A stretch of 64,000 nt of DNA, taken from NCBI GenBank assembly GCA_016858145.1, contig JAEHOE010000126.1:62001-126000 (forward strand), in the 5' to 3' direction. How positions within the stretch are numbered: the first letter of the stretch is position 1; each line of letters starts with the position of its first letter. The notes under the pieces were generated by a model that saw nothing but the letters and a program-made list of their open reading frames with translations, was not told the origin of the DNA and did not search any database. The translations under genes and the position numbers were made by a program. Shown here one piece after another: positions 21,516 to 32,700 of this stretch. The DNA is from Edaphochlamys debaryana. Its lineage: Eukaryota; Chlorophyta; Chlorophyceae; Chlamydomonadales.

Positions 21516-23428
21516 ATTGCATCCAGCTGTAAGGATGCTTAGTTATGGGGTGACCTAGAGTGCTGTTTGCGCAAAACTGCAACGGACGGTGAAAGCGACC
21601 TCCGCGGGATTGCAGGCAATCCCGACACCCGCCCCTGCAGGTCATACCGCCTCACCGACCACCTTCTCGGGTACGCTGTGCAGAACTCTAACAGTCGCCA
21701 AACATAGCGACAATCAAAGCGGCATTTTGGCGCCAGTCTGTCGGTGCCCAACTGCCAACACGCGGTCACGCCTCTGGCCTGCGTGGCATCGCGCCTCAGT
21801 CGGTCTCTCCGCCTTCCCCAGGCCCCAAAGACGCGCCGCGTCAGCTCCTGCGCCTCCCGTGTGCCAGCCCTACACAGCCCTAGTACTCTGGCCCGGGGCT
21901 CATAGGCACAGCGGCACTGCTCCCACGCTCGGGTCCTCACGGTCCTGACTGCTGGGCGGCTCAGGAGCAGGAGGAGCCTCCTGGGGAGGCTGGCGTCGGC
22001 GTAAGGCATGCATTCCTGGCGGGCACAGGGGCACCCAGTCAGAGCTCTGTCCTGCTCGGTGCATCCCACTTGGTGTCGGATGCCTGCCACTGCCGCTGGA
22101 TTCCTGGATACGGGCCGAGACAGAGAGCTGGACTAGAAGAGGAGCAGGCGAGCAGCTGCCAAGTGCTACCCATGCGTCTACAGCAGCTAGGCCCCAGAGC
22201 CCGGATAGACCAGTCACCTGCAACGCAGCCCACAGTGCAACGGACATGTCCCTACTCGTCCATTTGCAGGCAGGATTGTCTGAGGGGTGAGGGCCCAGTC
22301 CCGACCCAGTCCGGTCCCAGACCCACACTCTCGTTCGCCGAATCCCACGAGCCATACTCTTCTAGCTTCACACTCTTGCTCCAGCGCCGGCAGGCTTGCA
22401 CTCACACACGCTCAACTCCCCACGCCCATACTCTTTGACCAACCCTCAGTCACTGTCACCGGTGAGGTCCACCATCTCCTCCATCTCCTTCATCCCCCTG
22501 TGGCTACCTGTGTACCCTGCTCCCGACTGAAAGCGCCCCCACCGGGCAAACGCCCCGCGACTCCCCACAGTCCCCAGTCTTCTCCCTCAACCCTGCTCCC
22601 TACCCAGCCAAACCCTTGTGAGCAGCACATCACTCAAGCCTGCCTCCATTCATTCGAAGAGCGCGCCCCTCCCACACAGCAGCTTGCCCATACTGGTCCG
22701 CACACCCGAACGCGTTGCCGCTTGCCCCAGGGCACTTCAGGACTCAGCAGCTTCATCAGCGCCGTGAGGCTTGCGTGCACCAAACCACGCGCATCGCCCA
22801 GCGCCCGCTCGCATGCCCTAGCGCGTCCTCCAGCGCCCACCGCGGTGCACTTCCGTCGCCGCCTCCGCTTCCGCCGCCTCCGCTTCCGCCGCCTCCGCTT
22901 CCGCCGCCTCCGCGGCGAACAGGGAGGCGGGGGCAGGAGCCGTGCGGCCGACAATCGCGCTCCAGCTGCGCCAGCCCGTGCTGCCGGCCGCATCACAGCC
23001 CGCCAAGGCAGGGCGGACAGGGCGACCTAGCCCCGGCCCAGCGCCTCTGCGCCGCGGCAGCAACGCTGACGTGTCTTGATGTCAAGGGGGGTCTGGTGGG
23101 GCAGCCCGCGGCTGCCCCGCCTTTCCCAAGCGCCTCAGGCGGGCTTCCAAGCCGCGGCTTGCCTGAGCCCCAAGCCGGGGGCCAAGGCACTCGCTGACCG
23201 CTGATGCGCACGAGTAACACCCGCCACCTTGAAGGACGGGCCTTGCACCGCACGTCCGGACCGTCGGGAGTCGCTCACTGCCCCCTCGCCTGCCGATGCT
23301 GCCGCCCAGTCCCGGTCGTGGCCGGGGTCCCGGTCGCGTTCGCCCCGCCCAAGGCCGCGGCCCAGCCTGTCCACTCCGTTCCCTTCCACAACATCCCCTT
23401 ACCCCTCCCCTGAGCCCTCATGTAGCTG
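21516..23428. other. Region upstream of ATG1, no supported gene
   Basis: This holds the ATG1 5' UTR and promoter side and about 1.5 kb of sequence in which no frame shows splice-consistent coding. It contains the 15-base tandem repeat at 22861-22911. Open frames on both strands are explained by high GC. Confidence 0.45.
22861..22911. repeat. 15-base tandem repeat
   Basis: GCCTCCGCTTCCGCC is repeated three times, followed by a partial fourth unit. Read on the minus strand it would encode Ala-Glu repeats, but no supported gene spans it. Confidence 0.8.
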
Positions 23429-23605
23429 CTACCCTCGCTGTTGTTGCTGTTGCTGGAGACCGGGAGTGGCAGGGAAGTCCGGGTAGCGGAAGCCCTGGTC
23501 CCGCCACAGCTGGCTGCCCGGCCGATGCGGCCCAGCGCCCGGGAAAGATGGCGGGATGGCGGGCGGCGGCTGGTGCAGGCGCTCCACGAAGGTACCGCGC
23601 CGGAT
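23429..23605 (-). other. Possible terminal coding exon of an unresolved minus-strand gene
   Basis: After a CCCTTCTGCAG acceptor, 58 codons run to TAG at 23431-23429. The peptide (FVERLHQPPPAIPPSFPG..., then QLWRDQGFRYPDFPATPG and a poly-Gln end) has codon usage like real genes here. A donor-like GGCAAGGTGCGC is seen upstream near 23.77 kb, but I could not join an upstream exon convincingly. It is not recognised. Confidence 0.3.
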
Positions 23606-24596
23606 CTGCAGAAGGGAGAGAGTTGGGCGTCAGTTCCGCCGGGCACGTCGGGGCGCAGTTGGGGCGTGTTGACAGGGGGGGTTTGCGCGCTTGGGGGCAT
23701 CGCAGGCGGGGACGCCGTGCCCCCGCCGGGAAGGCTGACAGCCCGCCCCGGGCTTCCGTTGTTAAGCTGCTGCGCACCTTGCCACGCCTCGTTCTCATGT
23801 CCCCTTTCCCGCAAAGCTCTGGCCCCATCAGCGCTGATTGGGCATCCTGGGAAGCGCTGGAGCAGGCCGCGTCAATTCCGTGCTGTGTTGCCGAATACAT
23901 CGATGCTGAACTTGCGAGAGGGAACAGCGCTGCGCACGCTCGGCTCTCACGGATGGTCGCTCCAGCAAGGGATGTCGCCATTTGTGGCAGCGCCATCTTG
24001 TGTTACGGTGCTTGTGATCAACCAAAGAGGCGCACGAATGCAGAACACCGTCCTCGATGCAAGTGCTGACGCGTCGATGTCGGCCGCCTGCAGCGCCCTG
24101 GCCATTTCCTTTGTTAATAAGAACAAAGGATTGACTCTCAAACACAAGACACGCACTGCCGCCATCGCCGACCGCTCTGTTGCAAGTGCTTCGTGCAACT
24201 GCTCTGTGTTACGCGCCCCGCTCCCCCCGCGGGGCGACAGGCCGCTATCCGCCATCCGCTCGAGTGTAAACGCGCAAGTGTCTTGGCGTCTGCCCGATAC
24301 GGTGAGCCGGCGTGTCGAGCGCTCCACGGAGTGTCGCTCGGGCCGGGACGCTAGCAGCGCGGCGCATTAGCGCACATGTGTGCGCATACGCGAGCTGATG
24401 AGCAACAATCTAGTCGCCGAGGCGGGAGCGCGCGAGTGGGAAAAGCCGCCCCGACTCCCCGAGGTTTGCACAAACCGCAGTTTGCCCGAGAGCACAGGGC
24501 TGCGCCCCTGCAGTGGGTAACGGTGCTCATGCGATGAATACCCGTGCCTTTGTACCTTCTTTTCGCGCCTTTTCAGGCCAGGCCCGAACCCAGGCC
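23606..24596. other. Probable promoter side of the DUF3700 gene
   Basis: No exon is firmly supported. Several open frames exist on both strands between 23.9 and 24.4 kb, but none has a family match. An alternative in-frame ATG for the next gene is at 24534. Confidence 0.4.
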
Positions 24597-27500
24597 ATGT
24601 CGGCGACATTTCTCTGCGTCGTGCAGCCGAAGGTGATCGAATTCGGCGTCTCCGACCAGAAGGCACACCGCGCAGTCAAGGCAAGTCTGGGGTGCTGGGA
24701 CCTCCGGAAGTTTGGGGGAGCCGCGGGGGGCTGGGAGGGGGAGGCGTGTGTGTTTCGTGCCCAACCGGCTGGCACGGAGGCCTTCACTCCGGCCTTGCGT
24801 CGGCCCGTCCAGTGCTTTCCAGCATGCTCGTACCTAAAGGCCCGTGCTTGTGCGCCGGGCAGGGGGGGCTGGGACCTCCGCGGAAGGTGGGAAGGCAGCC
24901 TTCCGAGGCACAGGGGGAAGGCAGTCGAACTCCATGCGCCTGGAGTCGAACCATCTTTATTCGGGCGTAGCGGCGTAGCGGCGGCTCGTGAGCCTGAGGC
25001 CCCTGTTCCCACCAGATCCCGACCAACCTTCTCCACCCCATGCCCCAACGACGTGCATACCCCCCGCCGACCCCCCACCCACCCCGCCCACCTCCGGCCC
25101 CTAGGACCCCGCTTCCCACCAGCCTCCACCCCATGCCACAACCCCTCCACCCCCCTCCACCCCCCTCCGCCGAGCCCCCTCCGTGCCCCGCTCCCCCCCA
25201 CCCCCCCACCGCCGCTTCCCCTCCCAGGATGAGGAGCTCCGCGCCGAGCTGCAGGCGCTGTCGACCGCCGCCTCTGCCGGCGCCGCCTCTGAGGGCGACC
25301 TGCTGGTGCAGCCGGGGGGCGGCTGCCGCGTGCTGAGCCGCGACGAGCGCACCAGCGTGGCGGTGGTGGGGTCGGCGGTGTGCGTGTTCCAGGGGTGAGG
25401 GGGGGGGTCAAGGGAGGTGAAGCGTTCTGGGCGGGGGCTTGGTGTCCTGCACGGGGGCAGACTGGGGCGTGGTTTACGGCAGGAGAAGGGGTGAGGGAGA
25501 TGGTGCGGGCTGCGCCGGCCCGTCCGTAACCCCTGGGAACGGCCCTCCGTGGCTGCCCCCGCCGTGCCCGGCCGGCCAAGCATGCACGCGCCTCATCCGT
25601 GCCACCCTCGAAGCCCCCTCCCGCCTTCCCCTCCCCCGCTTCCCGCCTCCAGGCAGCTGAGCAACGCCTCCTCCCTGGCCACCACCTACGGCCCCGTGCC
25701 CGAGGACGAGCCCAGCCCCGTGGTCGCCAGCCTCAGTGCCGCAGAGGTGGGGGGCTGGGGGGCTGAGGGGTGGGGGCCACGGGTCGTGCAGGGGGGGCTA
25801 GGGGAATTTGCGGCGCGGATTGCTCACGGGGCGTCGGCCAGGTGCTGACGGTGCGGCAGGTTACACGCGGTGGTGCTGGCGTCGAGTGTGCGTGTGTTGG
25901 TCCTGCCTTTGTACGGTAGCTGTCAGCTGCCTGACCGCTTGGCGTTCTGCCCTAGCGCCCCAGCGCTCAGCGCGGGAGGTCCAGGGGTGCCACTCGGCCT
26001 GATGTGCAACCGACAGCGCTCGCCGCGCCGCGAGGATCATCCCCGGACCTGCGCCGGCTCGAGAGCGACGTGGCTTGAGGCTGGCAGTCGATAACCCCCA
26101 GCCGCCCCGGCATGGGTTGTGGTGTCAGGTGTCCGCCGCCTTGCCCTCATGCCACGTCGTCCTTGAGCCACGGTGGTGTCGACTAGGACCCCCTTCCCCG
26201 TCGCCCTTCCATTGCGCCCACTCCCCCAGCTGGTGTGCCACATGTACGCCAAGGCGGGTGTAGAGATGCTGGGGTCGCTGCGGGGGGCCTTCACCTTCGT
26301 GCTGTATGAGAGCAAGACGGTGCGTGGCCGGGGCCCGGGGGCAGGGAGGGGCGTCGGGCCGGATGAGGGGAGGGAGGTGGTCAGAGGTCGGGGCCGCGGG
26401 GCCTTGGGGTGCTGCTGCCCATGCGCCCATGCGCCTGCTGCGGCTGCACCTGGGTCCGCGCCTGTCCTCGCACCCCTGTGGATCTTGGAGCAAGCAAGCC
26501 TGATAGCAAACAAAAAGCCCCACCTCAGGCTTGGCCCTCCTGCACGCTGCATCTGCAAGCCTCAGCCCAAGCCATCTCCCCGCCGTCTCCTCCCCTTGCC
26601 CACACCTCCCTCACCTCCCCCCCTCCTCCCTCCGGCAATCCCACTAACCATTCGACGCTCTCCCGCTTATTAGCTTCAAACACCCCCCTCCTCCCTCCCT
26701 CCCTCCCTGCCCCCCACAGAGCCGCGTGCTGGCCGCGCGCGACGGCAGCGGCGTGTGCCCCCTCTTCCAGGCGCGCACCGCCAAGGAGTCGCTGGTGCTG
26801 GCGCCCAGCGCTGAGCTGCTGGAGGGCTGCCACGACGTGGTGGAGTTCCTGCCGGGTGAGGGGGGTTCCAGGCAGGAGGCGTGGGCGGGAGGGGCGGGTA
26901 AAAGAGGGACGGGCGGAGGTCAGCCGCAACGTGATGGTGGGGTGCAGCGTATGCTGCGTAGTGGGGCGAGTGACGGCGTGGAAGGGCAACTGAGGGTGGA
27001 GGCTTGCATGAGGCCGTCGGTGCGTGTCCGGGTGTGGCCAACCCTCTCGTGGGCCCTTGCCCATCTACCTCCCGTGCTCATCACCCCGCCCGCCTCTCCC
27101 GCCCCTCCCCCGACCCGCCCACTCCAGGCGACTACAAGTACGGCTGGTCCGCCACCCCCCGGCGCTACCAGCACGCGGACCTGGCCAAGCTCTCCCGCCG
27201 CTCCCTGGACCTTCCCTCGGGACACGGCCACGCGGCGGGGGCCCACGGCCACCACGCCCACGCCCACGGCGGCGGCAGCCGCCGCCAGAGCGGCACCGGC
27301 AGCTCGCGGGCCAGCTTTGACGGTGCCGCGGCCGCCGCCGCGTCGGCGGCTGTCGCCGCCGCAGTGGCGGCGGCGCCCGGCGGAGCGGTGCCCATCCCCA
27401 TCCCCGGCAGCGGCCACCCGCACCCGCACCGCACCTACGTGGTCTCGGCCGATGACCCCAACATCAAGAAGGCCAACAAGGCCGCCGCCGCGCTGGCGGC

Positions 27501-27999
27501 CGGCGGCGGCAGCCTCGGCGCCGGCACCGGCAGCGACAGTGGCAGCAACGGCGGCGGCGGCGACCGGCGGCGCGGCGACCGGCGGCGCAGCATGGACCAC
27601 GGCGGCTCCTGGCGGCTGGGCAGCAGCGTCGGCAACGGCGGCCTGCACGCCGGCGCCACGCCGGGCAACAGGGGCGACGGCCACCAGGCCGGCGGCGGCG
27701 GCAGGGGCGGCGGCGGCGGCGCCGGCAGGGGCGGGCGGGGCTCTGGCCGGCCTAGCCAGGATGGCCGCACTCCCAGCAAGGGCGCCCAGGGGCAGCAGGC
27801 GCAGGGCGGTAAGGGCAAGGCCGCCGAGGCGACCGCTGCGTCGCCTGCCTCGCCGGCTGGCAACGGCAACGGCAACGGCGCCGCCGGGGGCCACGGGCTG
27901 AGGGTGGACGCCCCCGAGTGGAAGCCCTCGTGGGTGGCGTCGTCCAGGGCCGGGGGGGTGCCGGCGGCCGCCCCTGTGGCCGTAACGGCGTCGCCCTGA
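24597..27999 (+). CDS. DUF3700 protein (aluminium-induced / TSJT1-like, class-II glutamine amidotransferase fold) with long Gly/Ala tail
   Basis: Exons 24597-24680, 25228-25394, 25653-25746, 26230-26319, 26720-26855 and 27128-27999 close in frame to 480 residues. Segments in order match the DUF3700 family: VCVFQGQLSNASSLATTYG, GSLRGAFTFVLYESKT, then VLAARDGSGVCPLFQA and LVLAPSAELLEGC. The family has an Ntn amidotransferase-like fold; plant members respond to aluminium, stress and dark, and their reaction is unknown. The last exon adds about 250 residues rich in Gly, Ala, His and Arg that plant members lack. Intron 1 requires a GC donor (GTCAAG|GCAAGT, 24681). The start at 24597 is chosen because family members begin just before this segment; ATG 24534 in the same frame would add 21 residues. 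Confidence 0.8.
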
Positions 28000-29084
28000 T
28001 GTGGGTCGGGGGTGAGAGCCACCCCAGCAGCACGGATCGGGCGCGGCCTGCCGAGAGCTGGCGGTGGGAAGGGGCTCGGGCAGGGCTTGTGTTGGAGTTG
28101 AGCACCTAGGGCGGGGCAGAGCCCACAGAGATAAGCGCCTGCTGTACCAAATGGAAGGGGGTTGGCACCGCGGGAGAGGCTCGCGGCTGGCCGTTTTGAG
28201 GAGGCCTCCGCAGGTATTGATGCTTGCACTTGCCGGGGGCTACTGCCACTGCAAGCACACACGGCCTTCCTTGGCCGGCAGCAATCGGTGTTTGCTGTCG
28301 GGGCAGACTGGAAGCGCTCCATGCTTTTTGGCCACCAGTTTTGGCGGGTTGCGGGGCAGAAGCAGGCGGGCGCGGACGGTTTTGGTGTGGGCAGCGCTGA
28401 GCACGTGGGTCAACGGGAGGGGACGGCACGTGAGTCCCCCCGGGGATCGCGCCACTTTGTCGGGGGGCAGGCCAGGGAGGCCAACCAGAGAAGAAATTAC
28501 GAGAAGGCTGTAGCAGAGGTGTTCGGAGGGGGCACACAACCGCCGACCTGGCGCCACGCCGCCCGCATTTCCGGAGTAGTGCACCGTGTGCGTGTTTGCA
28601 TATCGCGTTTGGGATGTGTGTGGTCCCGCGTGCCGCTGCGGTGTGCTCAGTCATAGTACGAGGCCGAGACCGGCCAGAACAAAGCGAGGTCGGCGGCAAC
28701 AGTTGTCACCGGCTGGCTTAGATGGCAGGCCCATCTGTGAGAGGAGGGGTTGCGGGGGCTGGTGGTCAAGGGAGTTAGCACTACAGTGGGGGCAAGGCCA
28801 TGGGAGCATCGCGGCCCGCAGCCGCGGCCGCTAGAGCAGCGCTCCAAGACTTAGGCTTGGGCGCAGGGTCCTTGGTGTATCGTATCGTATCGTATCTACT
28901 CCATCTTGTACGACAAGGCGTTGGGCGGCTGGCGCGGCAGGGTGGCGGCGGGAGAGAGGGAAGAGAACCGAAGAAGTACACGCGGCGGTGCGGGGTTTCA
29001 TGGACGCATCACTACTCTACTTGGCAGTTGTGCAGTAGCCTGTGGGGCAGATGTAACGGAACACACCTCCCCGTTTGGTCGCAG
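28000..29084. other. 3' region of the DUF3700 gene and intergenic DNA
   Basis: There is no supported coding exon. A (CGTAT)n-like run is present at about 28877-28895. A 5' exon of the next small gene may lie here (ATG at 28800 is in frame with it) but rare TTA/TTG codons make this doubtful. Confidence 0.4.
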
Positions 29085-29584
29085 GTGTGCATTGCAGGCA
29101 GCGCTTTTGCTTATGCCCCACCGCCCACTACTGCTGGCGCCCAGCTTCCTTCCCGTACGTCGGGGCGGACGTACTTCGACGTAGCGAAGGCGCTTGGGTC
29201 CAGTGCCGAGTCCTTCCTGCAGGCGGTCCACAGCGCCATCTGCCTGGAGCGCCGCACGTGCAGCGCCTACAGGTGACCTGCGAGGCCCTGGCCGCTCCGC
29301 TTCGCCAGCAGCGGACAACCAGCCGTAAGTTGTGAGCCGGGCGGCGGGGTGAGGGCGTGTGCGGCCGTGTGCGGTGCGGAGAGGTGTCCCCGTGGACCCC
29401 CTGTGCTTCCAAGCTAAGCTGGGTGACGCCTGCTGACTCACATGACTTCAGTGCTTGCCACGACATGTACAAGAAGGCTCGCGAGCGGGGCCAAGCGATC
29501 GACCTCCTCAAGAAACGGTCCAGTACACAGTGCACCGACTTTGCGTGCCCATTGAGGCTTGCACAGTCCCCATCAAAGCGTTAA
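29085..29584 (+). CDS. Small spliced gene of unknown function (5' end unresolved)
   Basis: An exon at 29085-29272 (acceptor GGTCGCAG, donor CAG|GTGACC, phase 2) joins to 29452-29584 (acceptor GACTTCAG) and ends at TAA. The joined frame encodes TYFDVAKALGSSAESFLQAV, then six cysteines spaced through AICLERRTCSAYSACHDMYK and STQCTDFACP. Reading through the intron instead meets TGA at once, so splicing is needed. The family is not recognised. The Cys pattern, with conserved-looking Lys/Arg helices, could be a small disulphide-bonded or metal-binding domain. It lies 130 bases upstream of receptor kinase A on the same strand, so part of its 3' UTR may overlap that promoter. Confidence 0.45.
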
Positions 29585-29712
29585 AGCTTCTATACATGCG
29601 CCTCAGCTGGAGGCTTAACACCGTTAAGCAAATGCGGCCATGACACGGTTCGCTGTTTGGGTCGGGCGCCAGCCTGGGCCGAGATACTCCTGCATCTAAA
29701 GGGCTCTGCTTA

Positions 29713-32700
29713 ATGCGGCGGCGGAGGCGGGCCGACCGCACGGACGCCATGCGGAGTTGTGTTCCTCTCTGCGCGCTGCTGGTCCTTGCTCGCGCGGTCG
29801 ATTCGAGTGTCATCACGACAGGAGCAGAACTGGCTGCTGGGCTGTGCTCGGGCTCGGGAGACGTCCTGCGGATAGCAGGGGGTGTACTCACTTTGGCCGA
29901 CGCGGACTGGGCGGTGTGCGGCGATGCTCCCTACGGGCTCCGACGCAACGTAACTCTCGAGGTCAGTGATTGGTTGATACTCGGTGACCGGGTGGCCCGG
30001 GTGGTTACGTGACGAGGTGGCGTCGAATGCACGCGTCGAAGGGCTTGGTTAGCCATACGGTTCCTTGTTACGCGTGGTGGGCTTCCAGGACGCCACCACA
30101 CCGGTTGACGGGCCCAGAGAACCCTGGCAGAGGGGGCGGGCAGAGGGCAGAGGGAGTGGGCGGGGGAGGAGCGCTCCCTATGGGCTGTGGCTGGGGGTGG
30201 CGTAGGGCACGGGGCTGCTGACACGATACCCCTCACCCCTGCGTCCGCCCGGCCTCGCTCACGGCACTGCTTTCGTTCCCCCGCAGGGCGCTAATGGTGC
30301 ATCGGGGCCGTGGCCCTTGCTGCAGTTCAGCGCCCGGCGCAAGGTGCGGCGCTGGAGGCACCGCCTTGGCCCCAGGAGGGTCTTCCAGCCCAGGCCAGGG
30401 GCCAAGGGTTGCGGCACTTGTGGGGCTCGTAGGGCTGCGCAGGAAGACGTATTGAGCCAACAAGGGAAGGCCCCCGCCGCCGGGCCCTCTGCCGGCGCAC
30501 CGTGGCCCCGTGCAGTTGGGCGCCAGCGCTTGCACGCAAGGTTGGGGCGGCGCGCCGCCGCACCCCCTTCGTTAATGGCGCAGGCTTTGAAATCGTGACA
30601 ATGTACTGCGCGTGTCCCCCACCCACATGACGCCCGTACACGCGCAGTACGTGTACCTCTCGGACCACGTGCACCTGACGTTCCACTGGGTGGTGATTAA
30701 CGGCTACCGCGCCCGGGACAACTTCGTCAGCCGTCCAGGTGTGTCCAGGACCGTGTTCGTACTTCGAAGCGGGGGCAGTGCGATGAGCTGCAGCACGCTG
30801 TGTGCTGAGGGCGGCGTGGCCTGAGAGCGGGCCCTGATGTGGGGTGATCCTCCGACGCGCATTCATCGGTGCCAGCCTTCAGCCCTCTCTCGTTGCCTAC
30901 AGCAGCCGATCTCCCCCGGTCCCCCACGCCCCACACCCGTCCCGCCCTCCAGGCCTCGACTTTTTGGCGCCCAGCCCCCCGGGCACGGTGGGGGCCGTGG
31001 TGGTGGTCCTGGCCACTCTTCCGATCAGCGGTGAGGGTCAGACACTCGCGAGGTGCACTTGCCGTGCTGCCGTGCGATACCGGCATGTACAGACTGTCAG
31101 GCCGGCCGTCTGGCTGGCGTCCTGCCAGCCTGCTCCGCTGCCCTGTCCGTTGCACCCACCCCTTGCTTCCCTCCACCCTGCCACCTACCCCTCACATCCA
31201 CACGCAGACGTCTGCTACCCCCCCGAACTTATGCGCCTCAACCTCGGGCACGTGGCCCGACCCCCCACCGTGCCGGGGGATCAGCGCTTTGAGGTCGACG
31301 TGCCCCAGCCCGGCTGCCTGGACGCCGTGGCTGCGGGGCCCAACCTGACCGCCCGCTGCTGGCCCATGCTTCAGCAGTTGGACGATTACGCGCTGGCGGG
31401 GTTGGACGCGGACGCTGCAGGTCAGTCTCAGCCAAGCACTTGTAAGGGGTGTAGCGGATGTGCGTGTGTCTCCCGTGCCCCTCACACCGGCACACGTCAA
31501 CGTCCTTTAATGGTCGCCTAGTCGCTCGTGTAGCGGGTGCCCCTTCGGTTGACTGCGTCGGGCCCTGGACTGGTCGACTGATCGGTAGCACGAAAGTAGT
31601 CAGAAGCATTAGTGCTGGCAAGGCCGCATGGCTGGGTGTGCACCAGCCCCACCCCACTCTCCCTGACACCTGACACCATCTCCTGGCTTTCGCTGTCCTC
31701 ACATGCAGACGCACCGCAGCCGAACAACTATGTATTTCATCTTATCAACTCACCCACGGCCTGCCGGGTGGTGCTGACGAAGGAGTGCATAGACAGCCTG
31801 GGCCCCATCGGGTGAGGCTGGGGTGGGGCGATCTAGGCAGGCCGAGGCCTGACCTGGGGGGCTGGGGGCTGAGGCTGGGCGCACGAGGAACGCTTGTGGT
31901 CGGGGTCCATGGGGGCTGGATAGCAAGGGGTGGCGAGGGGTGTTTGCAGGTACGACACGCTGCCCTCACACCATGATCCCTCCCAGGTGCTTCCGCTTTG
32001 GCCAGAGCGACCTCTCCCTGCTGCCGCCGGTGCTGCCGGTCGGGACCGCCGCCGCCTCGCCGCCCGGGAGCTCAGGGCCGGCGCCCACGGAGGCGGCCGC
32101 AGGCGTGCGCGTGCCGGGCCCGGCCGCCGGCTCGGCCGAGAGCACGGGCGATGGCGGCGGCAGCGGTCCCCCGCCGGCCGTCGTGGCGGGTTGCGTGGTG
32201 GGAGGTGGGTGCCGTGCGTAGCTATGCGGCGGGACCAGCGATCCTGATAGTGGCCCGCCACACTGTGTCGATGTGGGCTTCACTCGCGTCGAGTGGCGCT
32301 CTTGCCCCCACTGCCGCTGCATACCATTCCCGTGTCGACCCCTCGCAGCCGTGCTGCTGGTTGCGGTCATCGCTGGGGCGGCGCTGGTGCTCTGGCGCCA
32401 GGGCGCACGGGCGAGCCGGGGAGCGGCCTACAAAGCAGCAGACAAGTGAGCACGTACGCCGTGCACACGTGCCAGCTGGGGCTGAGGGTGACTGGAGGCG
32501 GTGTCGCCAAGGACTGGCTCCGCGCCTACAAGTGCCTAGGCCCTGCCAAGCCGCATGTGTTTCTATCTCACTTTCTCTCCGACTCTTGCGGCCGTCCCAA
32601 ACGCCACCCGTAGGTCTGCCTCGCTTGGAGCCGACAAGCTGGGCTCTGTGTGGGTCACTTCAGGTCCGACCGCAGGTGAGCATGTGCAGGCCGATGTGTC

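Noticed and set aside
24940..24985. GGTTCGACTCC on the minus strand, resembling a tRNA T-arm
   Set aside because: The stem does not pair properly and no acceptor, D or anticodon arm can be drawn around it.
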